Source of the DNA: Xenorhabdus sp014467285
GTDB lineage: Bacteria > Pseudomonadota > Gammaproteobacteria > Enterobacterales > Enterobacteriaceae
Reading direction: 5' to 3'
DNA length: 64,000 nt
Assembly: GCF_014467285.1 (NCBI RefSeq)
Contig: NZ_NKHR01000015.1
Coordinates: 54,079-118,078 of the forward strand
Under the pieces are notes generated by a model. That model had not been told where the DNA came from, searched no databases, and saw nothing but the letters and a program-made list of their open reading frames with translations. Both the position numbers and the translations under genes were made by a program. Below are positions 8,283 through 18,200 of this stretch, one piece after another. Each line of letters starts with the position of its first letter. The stretch's first letter is position 1.

Positions 8283-8711
8283 ATGGCTAAGAAAGTACAA
8301 GCCTACGTTAAGCTGCAAGTTGCAGCTGGTATGGCTAACCCAAGCCCACCAGTTGGTCCAGCTCTGGGTCAACAGGGTGTTAACATCATGGAATTCTGTA
8401 AAGCGTTCAATGCTAAAACTGAAAGCATTGAAAAAGGCCTGCCAATTCCAGTTGTTATTACTGTTTACGCAGACCGTTCTTTCACTTTCGTTACCAAAAC
8501 CCCACCAGCGGCTGTTCTGCTGAAGAAAGCAGCAGGCATCAAATCTGGTTCCGGCAAACCGAACAAAGACAAAGTTGGTAAAGTAACCAGCGCTCAAATT
8601 CGTGAAATTGCTGAAACTAAAGCTGCGGACATGACTGGTGCTGACGTTGACGCGATGATGCGTTCAATCGAAGGTACTGCTCGTTCCATGGGCCTGGTAG
8701 TGGAGGGTTAA
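8283..8711 (+). CDS. rplK: 50S ribosomal protein L11
   Basis: 142 residues, full length. The N-terminal domain has GMANPSPPVGPALGQQGVNI, the thiostrepton-binding proline-rich region. The C-terminal domain binds 23S rRNA and ends DAMMRSIEGTARSMGLVVEG. It forms the base of the L7/L12 stalk. It lies 3 bp before rplA, so translation is probably coupled. Confidence 0.99.
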   Translation: MAKKVQAYVKLQVAAGMANPSPPVGPALGQQGVNIMEFCKAFNAKTESIEKGLPIPVVITVYADRSFTFVTKTPPAAVLLKKAAGIKSGSGKPNKDKVGKVTSAQIREIAETKAADMTGADVDAMMRSIEGTARSMGLVVEG

Positions 8712-8714
8712 TCA

Positions 8715-9416
8715 ATGGCTAAACTGACCAAGCGCATGCGCACTATCCGTGAAAAAGTTGATGCAACTAAACAATACGAAATCAACGAAGCTGTTGCTCT
8801 GCTGAAAGAACTGGCTACTGCTAAGTTTGTAGAAAGCGTTGACGTAGCTGTTAATCTTGGCATCGATGCGCGTAAATCTGACCAGAACGTTCGTGGCGCA
8901 ACTGTACTGCCACACGGTACTGGCCGTTCAGTACGCGTTGCTGTATTTACCCAGGGCGCAAACGCTGAAGCGGCTAAAGCTGCTGGCGCTGAACTGGTAG
9001 GTATGGAAGATCTGGCTGAGATGATTAAGAAAGGCGAGATGGACTTCGACGTAGTTATCGCATCTCCAGATGCAATGCGCGTTGTTGGCCAACTGGGCCA
9101 AATCCTGGGCCCACGTGGTCTGATGCCAAACCCGAAAGTGGGTACTGTAACTCCTAACGTTGCTGAAGCTGTACAAAACGCTAAAGCAGGTCAGGTTCGT
9201 TACCGTAACGACAAGAACGGTATCATCCACACTACCATCGGTAAAGTTGACTTTGAAGCTGACAAACTGAGAGAAAACCTGGAAGCTCTGCTGGTTGCGC
9301 TGAAAAAAGCCAAGCCATCTTCTGCTAAAGGCGTTTACATCAAGAAAGTTAGCCTGTCCACTACCATGGGTGCAGGTGTTGCGATCGACCAGTCTGCTCT
9401 GAACGCTTCAGTTTAA
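8715..9416 (+). CDS. rplA: 50S ribosomal protein L1
   Basis: 233 residues with the signature LGPRGLMPNPKVGTVT and the ending KVSLSTTMGAGVAIDQSAL. It is the L1-stalk protein, and in E. coli it is also the repressor of its own operon. Second gene of rplKA. Confidence 0.99.
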   Translation: MAKLTKRMRTIREKVDATKQYEINEAVALLKELATAKFVESVDVAVNLGIDARKSDQNVRGATVLPHGTGRSVRVAVFTQGANAEAAKAAGAELVGMEDLAEMIKKGEMDFDVVIASPDAMRVVGQLGQILGPRGLMPNPKVGTVTPNVAEAVQNAKAGQVRYRNDKNGIIHTTIGKVDFEADKLRENLEALLVALKKAKPSSAKGVYIKKVSLSTTMGAGVAIDQSALNASV

Positions 9417-9446
9417 TTATTTAAGCTGAGAATAACGCTTTACCTT

Positions 9447-9474
9447 AGCGTCAGATTTGTCTAAAATCTGACGC
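9447..9474 (+). terminator. Stem-loop after rplA
   Basis: A perfect 12-bp stem (AGCGTCAGATTT / AAATCTGACGCT) 30 bp after rplA. It lacks a proper T run (TAAAATTT follows), so it may be a partial terminator or an mRNA processing structure rather than a full stop. The remaining spacer up to rplJ is the L10 leader. Confidence 0.6.
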
Positions 9475-9556
9475 TTAAAATTTGCCTGATAGAGTGTGTA
9501 ATGACACACAGCTTTTGAAAAATAAGGCAATATCGGCAAATAACAAGTTTTCGGTT

Positions 9557-9645
9557 GGAGCTTGGCCCTAATCCAAGCCCCGTCCAAGACCGCAGGCGTA
9601 AGTACGTAGAAATTACTTACTTAATATCCTGCGTAGACGGTGACA
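9557..9645 (+). promoter_or_regulatory. L10 leader: binding site for the L10-L12 complex
   Basis: The leader has GCTTGG/CCAAGC pairing and a second set in which CCGTC and CGCAGG upstream pair with CCTGCG and GACGG downstream (up to GTAGACGGTGACAG). This closely resembles the E. coli rplJ leader, where the L10(L12)4 complex binds and blocks rplJL translation. It ends about 120 nt before the rplJ start. Confidence 0.75.
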
Positions 9646-9764
9646 GAGCCAAATGAAATTTATTTTCTGGATTCTGCTCACCGTGTTTTAGCGCTCAGGC
9701 ACATCCTGTGCCTTGAGTGAAGTGAGTTCCGGGTTTTCCCGGTTAATCCAGGAGCAAGAAGCTA

Positions 9765-10262
9765 ATGGCACTAAATCTTCAAGACAAACAAGCGATTGTT
9801 GCTGAAGTCAGCGAAGTAGCCAAAGGCGCGCTGTCTGCGGTTGTTGCGGATTCTCGCGGCGTTACCGTAGATAAAATGACTGAACTGCGTAAAGCAGGTC
9901 GCGAAGCTGGCGTTTACATGCGTGTTGTTCGTAACACCCTGATGCGTCGTGCTGTTGAAGGTACTGATTACGAGTGCCTGAAAGAAGCGTTTGTTGGTCC
10001 AACCTTGATTGCTTTTTCTAACGAACATCCGGGCGCCGCTGCTCGTCTGTTCAAAGATTTCGCGAAAGCGAACCCAGCATTCGAGATTAAAGCAGCAGCC
10101 TTTGAAGGTGAGTTTATCCCAGGAAGCAATATCGATCGCCTGGCAACACTCCCAACTTACGAAGAAGCAATCGCACGCCTGATGTCAACCATGAAAGAAG
10201 CCGCTGCAGGCAAACTGGTTCGTACATTGGCTGCACTACGCGATCAGAAAGAAGCCGCTTAA
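9765..10262 (+). CDS. rplJ: 50S ribosomal protein L10
   Basis: 165 residues, beginning MALNLQDKQAIVAEVSEVAKG. The N-terminal domain binds 23S rRNA next to L11; the C-terminal helix anchors the L12 dimers. The ribosome binding site is CAGGAGCAAG at 9749-9758. It also acts with L12 as translational repressor at the leader upstream. Confidence 0.99.
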   Translation: MALNLQDKQAIVAEVSEVAKGALSAVVADSRGVTVDKMTELRKAGREAGVYMRVVRNTLMRRAVEGTDYECLKEAFVGPTLIAFSNEHPGAAARLFKDFAKANPAFEIKAAAFEGEFIPGSNIDRLATLPTYEEAIARLMSTMKEAAAGKLVRTLAALRDQKEAA

Positions 10263-10326
10263 TTGTCGATTTCCTTCGTTGCTTTTTAACGTATAAACTT
10301 TTTCTGAATTTTAGGAACACATTGTT

Positions 10327-10692
10327 ATGTCTATCACTAAAGAACAAATTCTGGACGCAGTTGCAGAAATGTCTGTAATGGACGTTGTTGAACTGATCAG
10401 CATGATGGAAGAGAAATTCGGCGTTTCTGCTGCTGCAGCTGTTGCTGTAGTTGGTGGTGCTGCTGAAGCAGTTGAAGAAAAAACTGAATTCGACGTAATC
10501 CTGACTGGCGCTGGCGCTAACAAAGTTGCTGTAATCAAAGCAGTACGTGGCGCAACTGGCCTGGGTCTGAAAGAAGCTAAAGACCTGGTTGAAAGCGCAC
10601 CAGCAGCACTGAAAGAAGGCATCAGCAAAGACGACGCTGAAGCTCTGAAAAAATCTCTGGAAGAAGCAGGTGCTTCTGTTGAGATCAAGTAA
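10327..10692 (+). CDS. rplL: 50S ribosomal protein L7/L12
   Basis: 121 residues: N-terminal dimerisation helices, an alanine-rich hinge (about residues 37-52), and the factor-binding C-terminal domain with FDVILTGAGANKVAVIKAVR and GLGLKEAKDLVE. Multi-copy stalk protein that recruits translational GTPases. 64 bp after rplJ. Confidence 0.99.
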   Translation: MSITKEQILDAVAEMSVMDVVELISMMEEKFGVSAAAAVAVVGGAAEAVEEKTEFDVILTGAGANKVAVIKAVRGATGLGLKEAKDLVESAPAALKEGISKDDAEALKKSLEEAGASVEIK

Positions 10693-10723
10693 GATCAGTT
10701 TGAAGTTCGCAGCCTGATTTTTT

Positions 10724-10763
10724 AAGGCTGGCGGCTGGCGGTTTTTTAATCGCCAGCCTTTTT
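10724..10763 (+). terminator. rplL-rpoB attenuator
   Basis: A 10-bp stem (AAGGCTGGCG / CGCCAGCCTT) followed by TTT, 31 bp after rplL. In E. coli the structure here stops most, but not all, transcripts and sets the ratio of L12 to RNA polymerase. Confidence 0.85.
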
Positions 10764-11032
10764 GCGCTGTAGGGGGTTAGTAGCATTTCACACTGTTTGG
10801 CTGCTAATTAACCCAAAATACTTCTTCCTATTGACGACTTAATATACTGCGTTCTCAGCTACGATCCACTCGGGTAGCTCGGTAGTAAGGTAACGCAATG
10901 AAATGATTTGAGAGTGATAGTAATGAGTATTACGGAAAATATTCTATTTTCTGTTCGAAAAAAATAGTGTTGCAGAGTGCTGTCCTTAAGGGCGGACAGA
11001 GTGGGTCACTTATCAGCGAGCTGAGGAACCCT
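10764..11032 (+). other. rplL-rpoB spacer
   Basis: No gene. In E. coli this spacer holds an RNase III processing site, and the stretch near 10830-10880 (TTGACGACTTAATATACTGCG, then TACGATCCACTCGGGTAGC) looks like that region by memory. It could also hold a weak secondary promoter, but the -35/-10 spacing is poor. Confidence 0.45.
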
Positions 11033-14000
11033 ATGGTTTACTCCTATACCGAGAAAAAACGTATTCGTAAGGATTTTGGTAAACGTCCACAAGTTTTGGA
11101 TGTTCCATACCTTCTTTCTATCCAACTTGACTCGTTCCAGAAGTTTATCGAGCAAGATCCTGAAGGCCAGAATGGACTGGAAGCGGCCTTCCGTTCTGTG
11201 TTCCCAATTCAGAGTTACAGCGGCAATTCTGAGCTGCAATATGTAAGCTACCGTCTTGGCGAACCTGTTTTTGATGTTAAAGAATGTCAGATCCGTGGTG
11301 TGACTTTCTCCGCACCGCTGCGCGTTAAACTGCGTCTGGTGATCTATGAGCGCGAAGCGCCAGAAGGCACAGTCAAAGACATCAAAGAACAAGAAGTCTA
11401 CATGGGTGAAATTCCACTCATGACTGATAACGGTACTTTCGTTATCAACGGTACTGAGCGCGTTATCGTATCTCAGTTGCATCGTAGCCCAGGCGTTTTC
11501 TTTGACAGCGATAAGGGTAAAACCCATTCATCCGGTAAGGTACTGTATAACGCACGTATCATCCCTTACCGTGGTTCATGGCTGGACTTCGAATTTGATC
11601 CAAAAGATAACCTGTTTGTGCGTATCGACCGCCGCCGTAAACTGCCGGCTTCGATTATTCTGCGCGCGATGGATTATTCTACTGAAGACATCCTGAATCT
11701 GTTCTTCAACAAAACCGTTTTCGAAATTCGCGATAACAAATTGCAGATGACGCTGGTTCCAGAACGTCTGCGTGGCGAGACGGCTTCATTTGATATTGAA
11801 GCGAACGGCAAGATCTATGTTGAAAAAGGCCGTCGTATTACTGCTCGTCATATCCGCCAGTTAGAAAAAGATCAGGTAGACCGCATTGAGGTGCCTGTCG
11901 AATATATCGCGGGTAAAGTTGTAGCAAAAGATTACATCGACCAGAACACAGGTGAAATCATCTGTGCGGCTAACATGGAACTCTCTTTGGATTTACTGGC
12001 GCGTCTGAGTCAGTCTGGTCACAAATCTATTGAGACCCTGTTTACCAACGATCTGGATCACGGTGCATACATTTCCGAAACTCTGCGTATTGACCCAACC
12101 AACGATCGCCTGAGCGCACTGGTTGAAATCTATCGCATGATGCGTCCGGGTGAACCACCAACACGCGAAGCCGCAGAAAACCTGTTTGAGAACCTGTTCT
12201 TCTCTGAAGATCGTTATGATCTGTCTGCGGTTGGTCGTATGAAGTTCAACCGTTCTTTGGATCGCGATGAGATTGAAGGTTCCGGTATCCTGAGCAAAGA
12301 AGACATCATTGATGTGATGAAGAAGCTCATTGATATCCGTAACGGTAAAGGTGAAGTCGATGATATCGACCACTTGGGCAACCGTCGTATCCGCTCTGTC
12401 GGTGAAATGGCTGAAAACCAGTTCCGCGTAGGTTTGGTTCGTGTAGAGCGCGCCGTGAAAGAACGTCTGTCTCTGGGCGATCTGGACACTCTGATGCCAC
12501 AGGACATGATCAACGCCAAGCCAATTTCTGCGGCGGTGAAAGAGTTCTTTGGTTCCAGCCAGCTATCCCAGTTCATGGACCAGAACAACCCACTGTCTGA
12601 AATTACCCACAAACGCCGTATTTCTGCGTTGGGTCCAGGTGGTTTGACTCGTGAACGTGCAGGCTTTGAAGTTCGAGACGTACATCCGACTCACTACGGT
12701 CGTGTATGTCCAATCGAAACGCCTGAAGGTCCAAACATCGGTTTGATTAACTCATTGTCCGTTTATGCGCGTACCAATGAGTATGGTTTCCTTGAAACCC
12801 CTTACCGCTTGGTTCGTGATGGTGTAGTGACTGATGAAATCCACTACCTGTCTGCGATCGAAGAAGGTAACTACGTTATTGCACAGGCTAACACCGTATT
12901 GGATGAAGAAGGCCACTTCGTTGAAGAATTGGTAACTTGCCGTCATTACGATGAATCCAGCTTGTTCAACCGTGATCAGGTTCAGTACATGGACGTTTCG
13001 ACACAACAGATCGTGTCCGTCGGTGCTTCCCTGATCCCATTCCTTGAACACGATGACGCCAACCGTGCATTGATGGGTGCGAACATGCAACGTCAGGCGG
13101 TTCCAACACTGCGTGCTGACAAGCCGCTGGTCGGAACAGGTATGGAGCGCGCGGTAGCGGTTGACTCCGGTGTAACTTCTGTTGCTAAACGCGGTGGTAT
13201 GGTTCAGTACGTTGACGCATCTCGTATCGTTATCAAGGTTAACGAAGATGAAATGTACGCGGGTGAAGCGGGCATTGATATCTATAACCTGACCAAATAT
13301 ACCCGTTCTAACCAGAACACCTGTATCAATCAGATGCCATGTGTTTCTCTGGGCGAATTGGTAGAGCGTGGTGACGTACTGGCTGATGGTCCATCCACCG
13401 ACTTGGGTGAATTGGCGCTGGGTCAGAACATGCGCGTGGCGTTCATGCCATGGAATGGTTATAACTTCGAGGACTCCATCCTCGTATCTGAACGTGTTGT
13501 TCAGGAAGACCGTTTCACAACGATTCACATTCAAGAACTGGCTTGTGTGTCCCGTGACACCAAACTGGGGCCTGAAGAGATTACGGCTGACATCCCTAAC
13601 GTGGGTGAAGCTGCGCTGTCTAAGCTGGACGAATCCGGTATCGTTTATATCGGTGCAGAAGTGAAAGGCGGCGATATTCTGGTTGGTAAAGTGACGCCAA
13701 AAGGCGAAACTCAGCTAACTCCAGAAGAAAAACTGCTGCGTGCGATCTTCGGTGAGAAAGCGTCTGATGTTAAAGACTCTTCTCTGCGCGTACCAAACGG
13801 CGTTTCCGGTACTGTTATCGACGTACAGGTCTTTACCCGTGATGGCGTAGAAAAAGACAAGCGTGCGTTAGAAATCGAAGAGATGCAGTTGCGTGAGGCG
13901 AAGAAAGACCTGACAGAAGAACTGCAAATTTTCGAAGCTGGCTTGTTCGCTCGTATCCATTCTGTACTGGTTGCAGGTGGTATTGAAGCAGAAAAACTCA

Positions 14001-15061
14001 GCAAACTGCCTCGTGAACGTTGGTTAGAACTGGGTCTGGCTGATGAAGAAAAACAAAATCAGTTGGAGCAGTTGGCAGAACAGTATGACGAACTGAAAGC
14101 AGAGTTCGAGAAAAAACTGGATGCTAAACGTCGTAAGATCACACAAGGTGACGATCTGGCACCGGGCGTGCTGAAAATTGTCAAAGTGTATTTGGCAGTG
14201 AAACGTCAAATCCAGCCTGGTGACAAGATGGCAGGTCGTCACGGTAACAAGGGTGTTATCTCTAAGATCAACCCGATCGAAGACATGCCTTACGATGAAA
14301 ACGGCACTCCTGTTGACATCGTACTGAACCCGCTGGGCGTACCATCACGTATGAACATCGGTCAGATTCTGGAAACTCACTTGGGTATGGCGGCGAAAGG
14401 CATTGGTGACAAGATCAATGCAATGCTGAAACAACAGCAAGAAGTTGCCAAACTGCGTGAGTTTATCCAGAAAGCTTATGATCTGGGTGATGATACTCGT
14501 CAGAAAGTTGACTTGAATACCTTCTCTGACGAAGAAGTGATGCGTCTGGCAGAAAACCTGAGAAAAGGTATGCCAATCGCAACACCAGTCTTTGACGGTG
14601 CTAAAGAAACCGAAATCAAAGAGCTGCTGAAATTGGGTGGCTTGCCGACTTCCGGTCAGATCACACTGTTCGACGGCCGTACTGGTGAACAATTCGAGCG
14701 TCAAGTAACCGTTGGTTACATGTACATGCTGAAATTGAACCACTTGGTTGATGACAAGATGCACGCCCGTTCTACCGGTTCTTACAGTCTGGTTACTCAG
14801 CAGCCGCTGGGTGGTAAGGCACAGTTCGGTGGTCAGCGCTTCGGGGAGATGGAAGTGTGGGCATTGGAAGCATACGGTGCTGCGTACACCCTGCAAGAAA
14901 TGCTCACCGTTAAATCCGACGATGTTAACGGTCGTACCAAGATGTATAAAAACATCGTGGACGGTAACCACCAGATGGAACCAGGCATGCCGGAATCTTT
15001 CAACGTATTGCTGAAAGAAATCCGTTCGTTGGGTATCAACATCGAGCTGGAAGACGAATAA
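11033..15061 (+). CDS. rpoB: DNA-directed RNA polymerase subunit beta
   Basis: 1342 residues from the ATG at 11033, the same length as E. coli RpoB, starting MVYSYTEKKRIRKDFGKRPQ behind GAGGAA. The rifampicin region (GSSQLSQFMDQNNPLSEITH) is wild type, so the strain should be sensitive at this locus. Active-site pieces such as GDKMAGRHGNKGVISKI and the C-terminal clamp anchor are intact. An upstream in-frame start at 10967 would add 22 unrelated residues and was rejected. Confidence 0.99.
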   Translation: MVYSYTEKKRIRKDFGKRPQVLDVPYLLSIQLDSFQKFIEQDPEGQNGLEAAFRSVFPIQSYSGNSELQYVSYRLGEPVFDVKECQIRGVTFSAPLRVKLRLVIYEREAPEGTVKDIKEQEVYMGEIPLMTDNGTFVINGTERVIVSQLHRSPGVFFDSDKGKTHSSGKVLYNARIIPYRGSWLDFEFDPKDNLFVRIDRRRKLPASIILRAMDYSTEDILNLFFNKTVFEIRDNKLQMTLVPERLRGETASFDIEANGKIYVEKGRRITARHIRQLEKDQVDRIEVPVEYIAGKVVAKDYIDQNTGEIICAANMELSLDLLARLSQSGHKSIETLFTNDLDHGAYISETLRIDPTNDRLSALVEIYRMMRPGEPPTREAAENLFENLFFSEDRYDLSAVGRMKFNRSLDRDEIEGSGILSKEDIIDVMKKLIDIRNGKGEVDDIDHLGNRRIRSVGEMAENQFRVGLVRVERAVKERLSLGDLDTLMPQDMINAKPISAAVKEFFGSSQLSQFMDQNNPLSEITHKRRISALGPGGLTRERAGFEVRDVHPTHYGRVCPIETPEGPNIGLINSLSVYARTNEYGFLETPYRLVRDGVVTDEIHYLSAIEEGNYVIAQANTVLDEEGHFVEELVTCRHYDESSLFNRDQVQYMDVSTQQIVSVGASLIPFLEHDDANRALMGANMQRQAVPTLRADKPLVGTGMERAVAVDSGVTSVAKRGGMVQYVDASRIVIKVNEDEMYAGEAGIDIYNLTKYTRSNQNTCINQMPCVSLGELVERGDVLADGPSTDLGELALGQNMRVAFMPWNGYNFEDSILVSERVVQEDRFTTIHIQELACVSRDTKLGPEEITADIPNVGEAALSKLDESGIVYIGAEVKGGDILVGKVTPKGETQLTPEEKLLRAIFGEKASDVKDSSLRVPNGVSGTVIDVQVFTRDGVEKDKRALEIEEMQLREAKKDLTEELQIFEAGLFARIHSVLVAGGIEAEKLSKLPRERWLELGLADEEKQNQLEQLAEQYDELKAEFEKKLDAKRRKITQGDDLAPGVLKIVKVYLAVKRQIQPGDKMAGRHGNKGVISKINPIEDMPYDENGTPVDIVLNPLGVPSRMNIGQILETHLGMAAKGIGDKINAMLKQQQEVAKLREFIQKAYDLGDDTRQKVDLNTFSDEEVMRLAENLRKGMPIATPVFDGAKETEIKELLKLGGLPTSGQITLFDGRTGEQFERQVTVGYMYMLKLNHLVDDKMHARSTGSYSLVTQQPLGGKAQFGGQRFGEMEVWALEAYGAAYTLQEMLTVKSDDVNGRTKMYKNIVDGNHQMEPGMPESFNVLLKEIRSLGINIELEDE

Positions 15062-15220
15062 ATTGTTTTCCCGCTGGTACTGCCCGGTCGTATGTTGAAG
15101 CATAAAAATGTTGAAGCATAAAAATACCGGGCGGTTTACCAGCCAGTGGTTACACTGGTCATAGGGGGGAGTGGCATGGGCCACTCACCTAACAGGTCTA
15201 ACTCCGACAGGAGCTATTTC

Positions 15221-18200
15221 GTGAAAGACTTATTGAAGTTTCTGAAAGCGCAAACCAAGACCGAAGAGTTTGATGCGATCAAAATTGCTCTGGCCTCTCC
15301 AGATATGATCCGTTCGTGGTCATTCGGGGAAGTAAAAAAGCCAGAAACTATTAACTACCGTACGTTCAAGCCTGAACGTGACGGTCTTTTCTGTGCACGT
15401 ATTTTCGGGCCGGTAAAAGACTATGAATGCTTGTGTGGTAAGTACAAGCGTTTGAAACACCGTGGTGTGATTTGTGAGAAATGTGGCGTTGAAGTCACCC
15501 AGACTAAGGTTCGTCGTGATCGTATGGGTCACATTGAACTGGCATCTCCAACTGCCCACATCTGGTTCCTGAAATCTCTGCCATCCCGCATCGGTTTGTT
15601 GCTGGATATGCCTTTGCGCGATATTGAACGCGTACTGTACTTCGAATCCTATGTGGTTGTTGAAGGCGGTATGACCAGCCTTGAGCGCAGCCAGATTCTG
15701 ACTGAAGAGCAGTACCTGGATGCCTTGGAAGAGTTCGGTGATGAATTTGACGCAAAAATGGGTGCAGAAGCCATCCAGGCTTTGCTGAAAAACATCGATC
15801 TGGAAAACGAATGTGAAACCTTGCGCGAAGAGCTGAATGAAACCAACTCTGAAACAAAACGCAAGAAGCTGACCAAGCGTATTAAACTGCTGGAAGCGTT
15901 CATTCAGTCTGGCAACAAACCAGAGTGGATGGTTCTGACCGTTCTGCCAGTTCTGCCACCGGATTTGCGTCCACTGGTTCCACTGGATGGCGGCCGTTTC
16001 GCAACTTCAGACCTGAACGATTTGTATCGTCGCGTTATTAACCGTAACAACCGTCTGAAACGCCTGCTGGATCTGGCTGCGCCAGACATCATCGTACGTA
16101 ACGAAAAACGTATGTTGCAGGAAGCGGTTGATGCCTTGCTGGACAACGGTCGTCGCGGTCGTGCGATTACGGGTTCTAATAAGCGTCCTCTGAAATCCCT
16201 GGCAGACATGATCAAGGGTAAACAGGGTCGTTTCCGTCAGAACCTGCTGGGTAAACGTGTTGACTACTCAGGCCGTTCTGTAATTACCGTAGGTCCATAC
16301 CTGCGTTTGCATCAGTGTGGTCTTCCTAAGAAGATGGCACTGGAGCTGTTCAAGCCATTCATCTACGGCAAACTGGAATTGCGTGGTCTGGCGACGACTA
16401 TCAAAGCCGCCAAGAAAATGGTTGAGCGTGAAGAAGCCGTCGTATGGGATATCCTGGATGAAGTGATTCGTGAGCACCCTGTTCTGCTGAACCGTGCACC
16501 GACCCTTCACCGTTTGGGTATTCAGGCATTTGAACCTGTTCTGATCGAAGGTAAAGCGATCCAGTTGCACCCACTCGTGTGTGCGGCTTATAACGCCGAC
16601 TTCGATGGTGACCAGATGGCTGTTCACGTACCGTTGACACTGGAAGCCCAGTTGGAAGCGCGTGCGCTGATGATGTCTACCAACAACATCCTGTCTCCGG
16701 CAAGCGGTGAACCAATCATCGTTCCATCTCAGGACGTTGTATTGGGTCTGTACTACATGACTCGTGACTGTGTTAACGCGAAAGGCGAAGGCATGGTTCT
16801 GAGCGGCCCTAAAGAAGCAGAGCGTGTTTACCGCGCAGGTCTGGCTTCTTTGCACGCTCGCGTCAAAGTTCGTATCACTGAAGAAGTGAAAGATGGCGAA
16901 GGTAATATCACCGTTAATACAGGGTTGGTTGATACAACTATCGGTCGTGCCATCCTGTGGATGATCGTACCGAGAGGTCTGCCATACTCACTGATTAACC
17001 AGGCGCTGGGTAAAAAAGCAATCTCCAGAATGCTGAATACCTGTTACCGCGTACTGGGCCTGAAACCAACGGTTATCTTGGCTGACCAGACCATGTATAC
17101 CGGCTTTGCTTACGCTGCTCGTTCAGGGGTATCCGTCGGTATCGACGACATGGTTATTCCTGAGAAGAAAGAAGGCATCATCGCGGAAGCGGAAGCGGAA
17201 GTGGCTGAAATTCAGGAACAGTTCCAATCAGGTCTGGTAACCGCTGGCGAACGCTATAACAAGGTTATCGATATTTGGGCCGCGGCGAACGAACGTGTTG
17301 CCAAGGCGATGATGGAAAACTTGTCTACTGAAACTGTTATTAACCGTAACGGTGAAGAAGAACAGCAAGTTTCTTTCAACAACATCTTTATGATGGCCGA
17401 CTCTGGTGCGCGTGGTTCTGCTGCTCAGATCCGTCAGTTGGCGGGTATGCGTGGCTTGATGGCAACACCAGATGGCTCCATCATCGAAACCCCGATTACC
17501 GCGAACTTCCGTGAAGGTCTGAACGTACTCCAGTACTTCATCTCAACCCACGGTGCTCGTAAAGGTCTTGCGGATACCGCATTGAAGACCGCGAACTCCG
17601 GTTACCTGACTCGTCGTCTGGTTGACGTTGCCCAAGACTTGGTTGTGACTGAAGACGACTGTGGTACTCACAACGGTATCCTGATGACTCCGGTTATCGA
17701 AGGTGGCGATGTTAAAGAACCACTGCGTGAGCGCGTATTGGGTCGTGTGACGGCTGAAGACGTTCTGAAGCCGGGCACAGCGGACATTCTGGTTGCACGT
17801 AATACACTGCTGAATGAAAAATGGTGTGATCTGTTAGAAGAAAACTCCGTTGACAGCGTGAAAGTACGTTCCGTAGTAAGCTGTGAAACTGACTTTGGTG
17901 TTTGTGCGAACTGTTACGGTCGCGACCTTGCTCGTGGTCATCGCATCAACAAAGGTGAAGCAGTTGGTGTTATCGCGGCACAGTCAATCGGTGAGCCGGG
18001 TACACAGTTGACGATGCGTACGTTCCACATCGGTGGTGCGGCATCTCGTGCGGCAGCAGAATCCAGCATTCAGGTACGTAACAAAGGTCACTTAAAACTG
18101 ACCAACGCTAAATTCGTGACTAACTCAGCGGGCAAACTGGTTATTACTTCCCGTAATACCGAATTGCGCCTGATCGACGATTTCGGCCGTACTAAAGAAA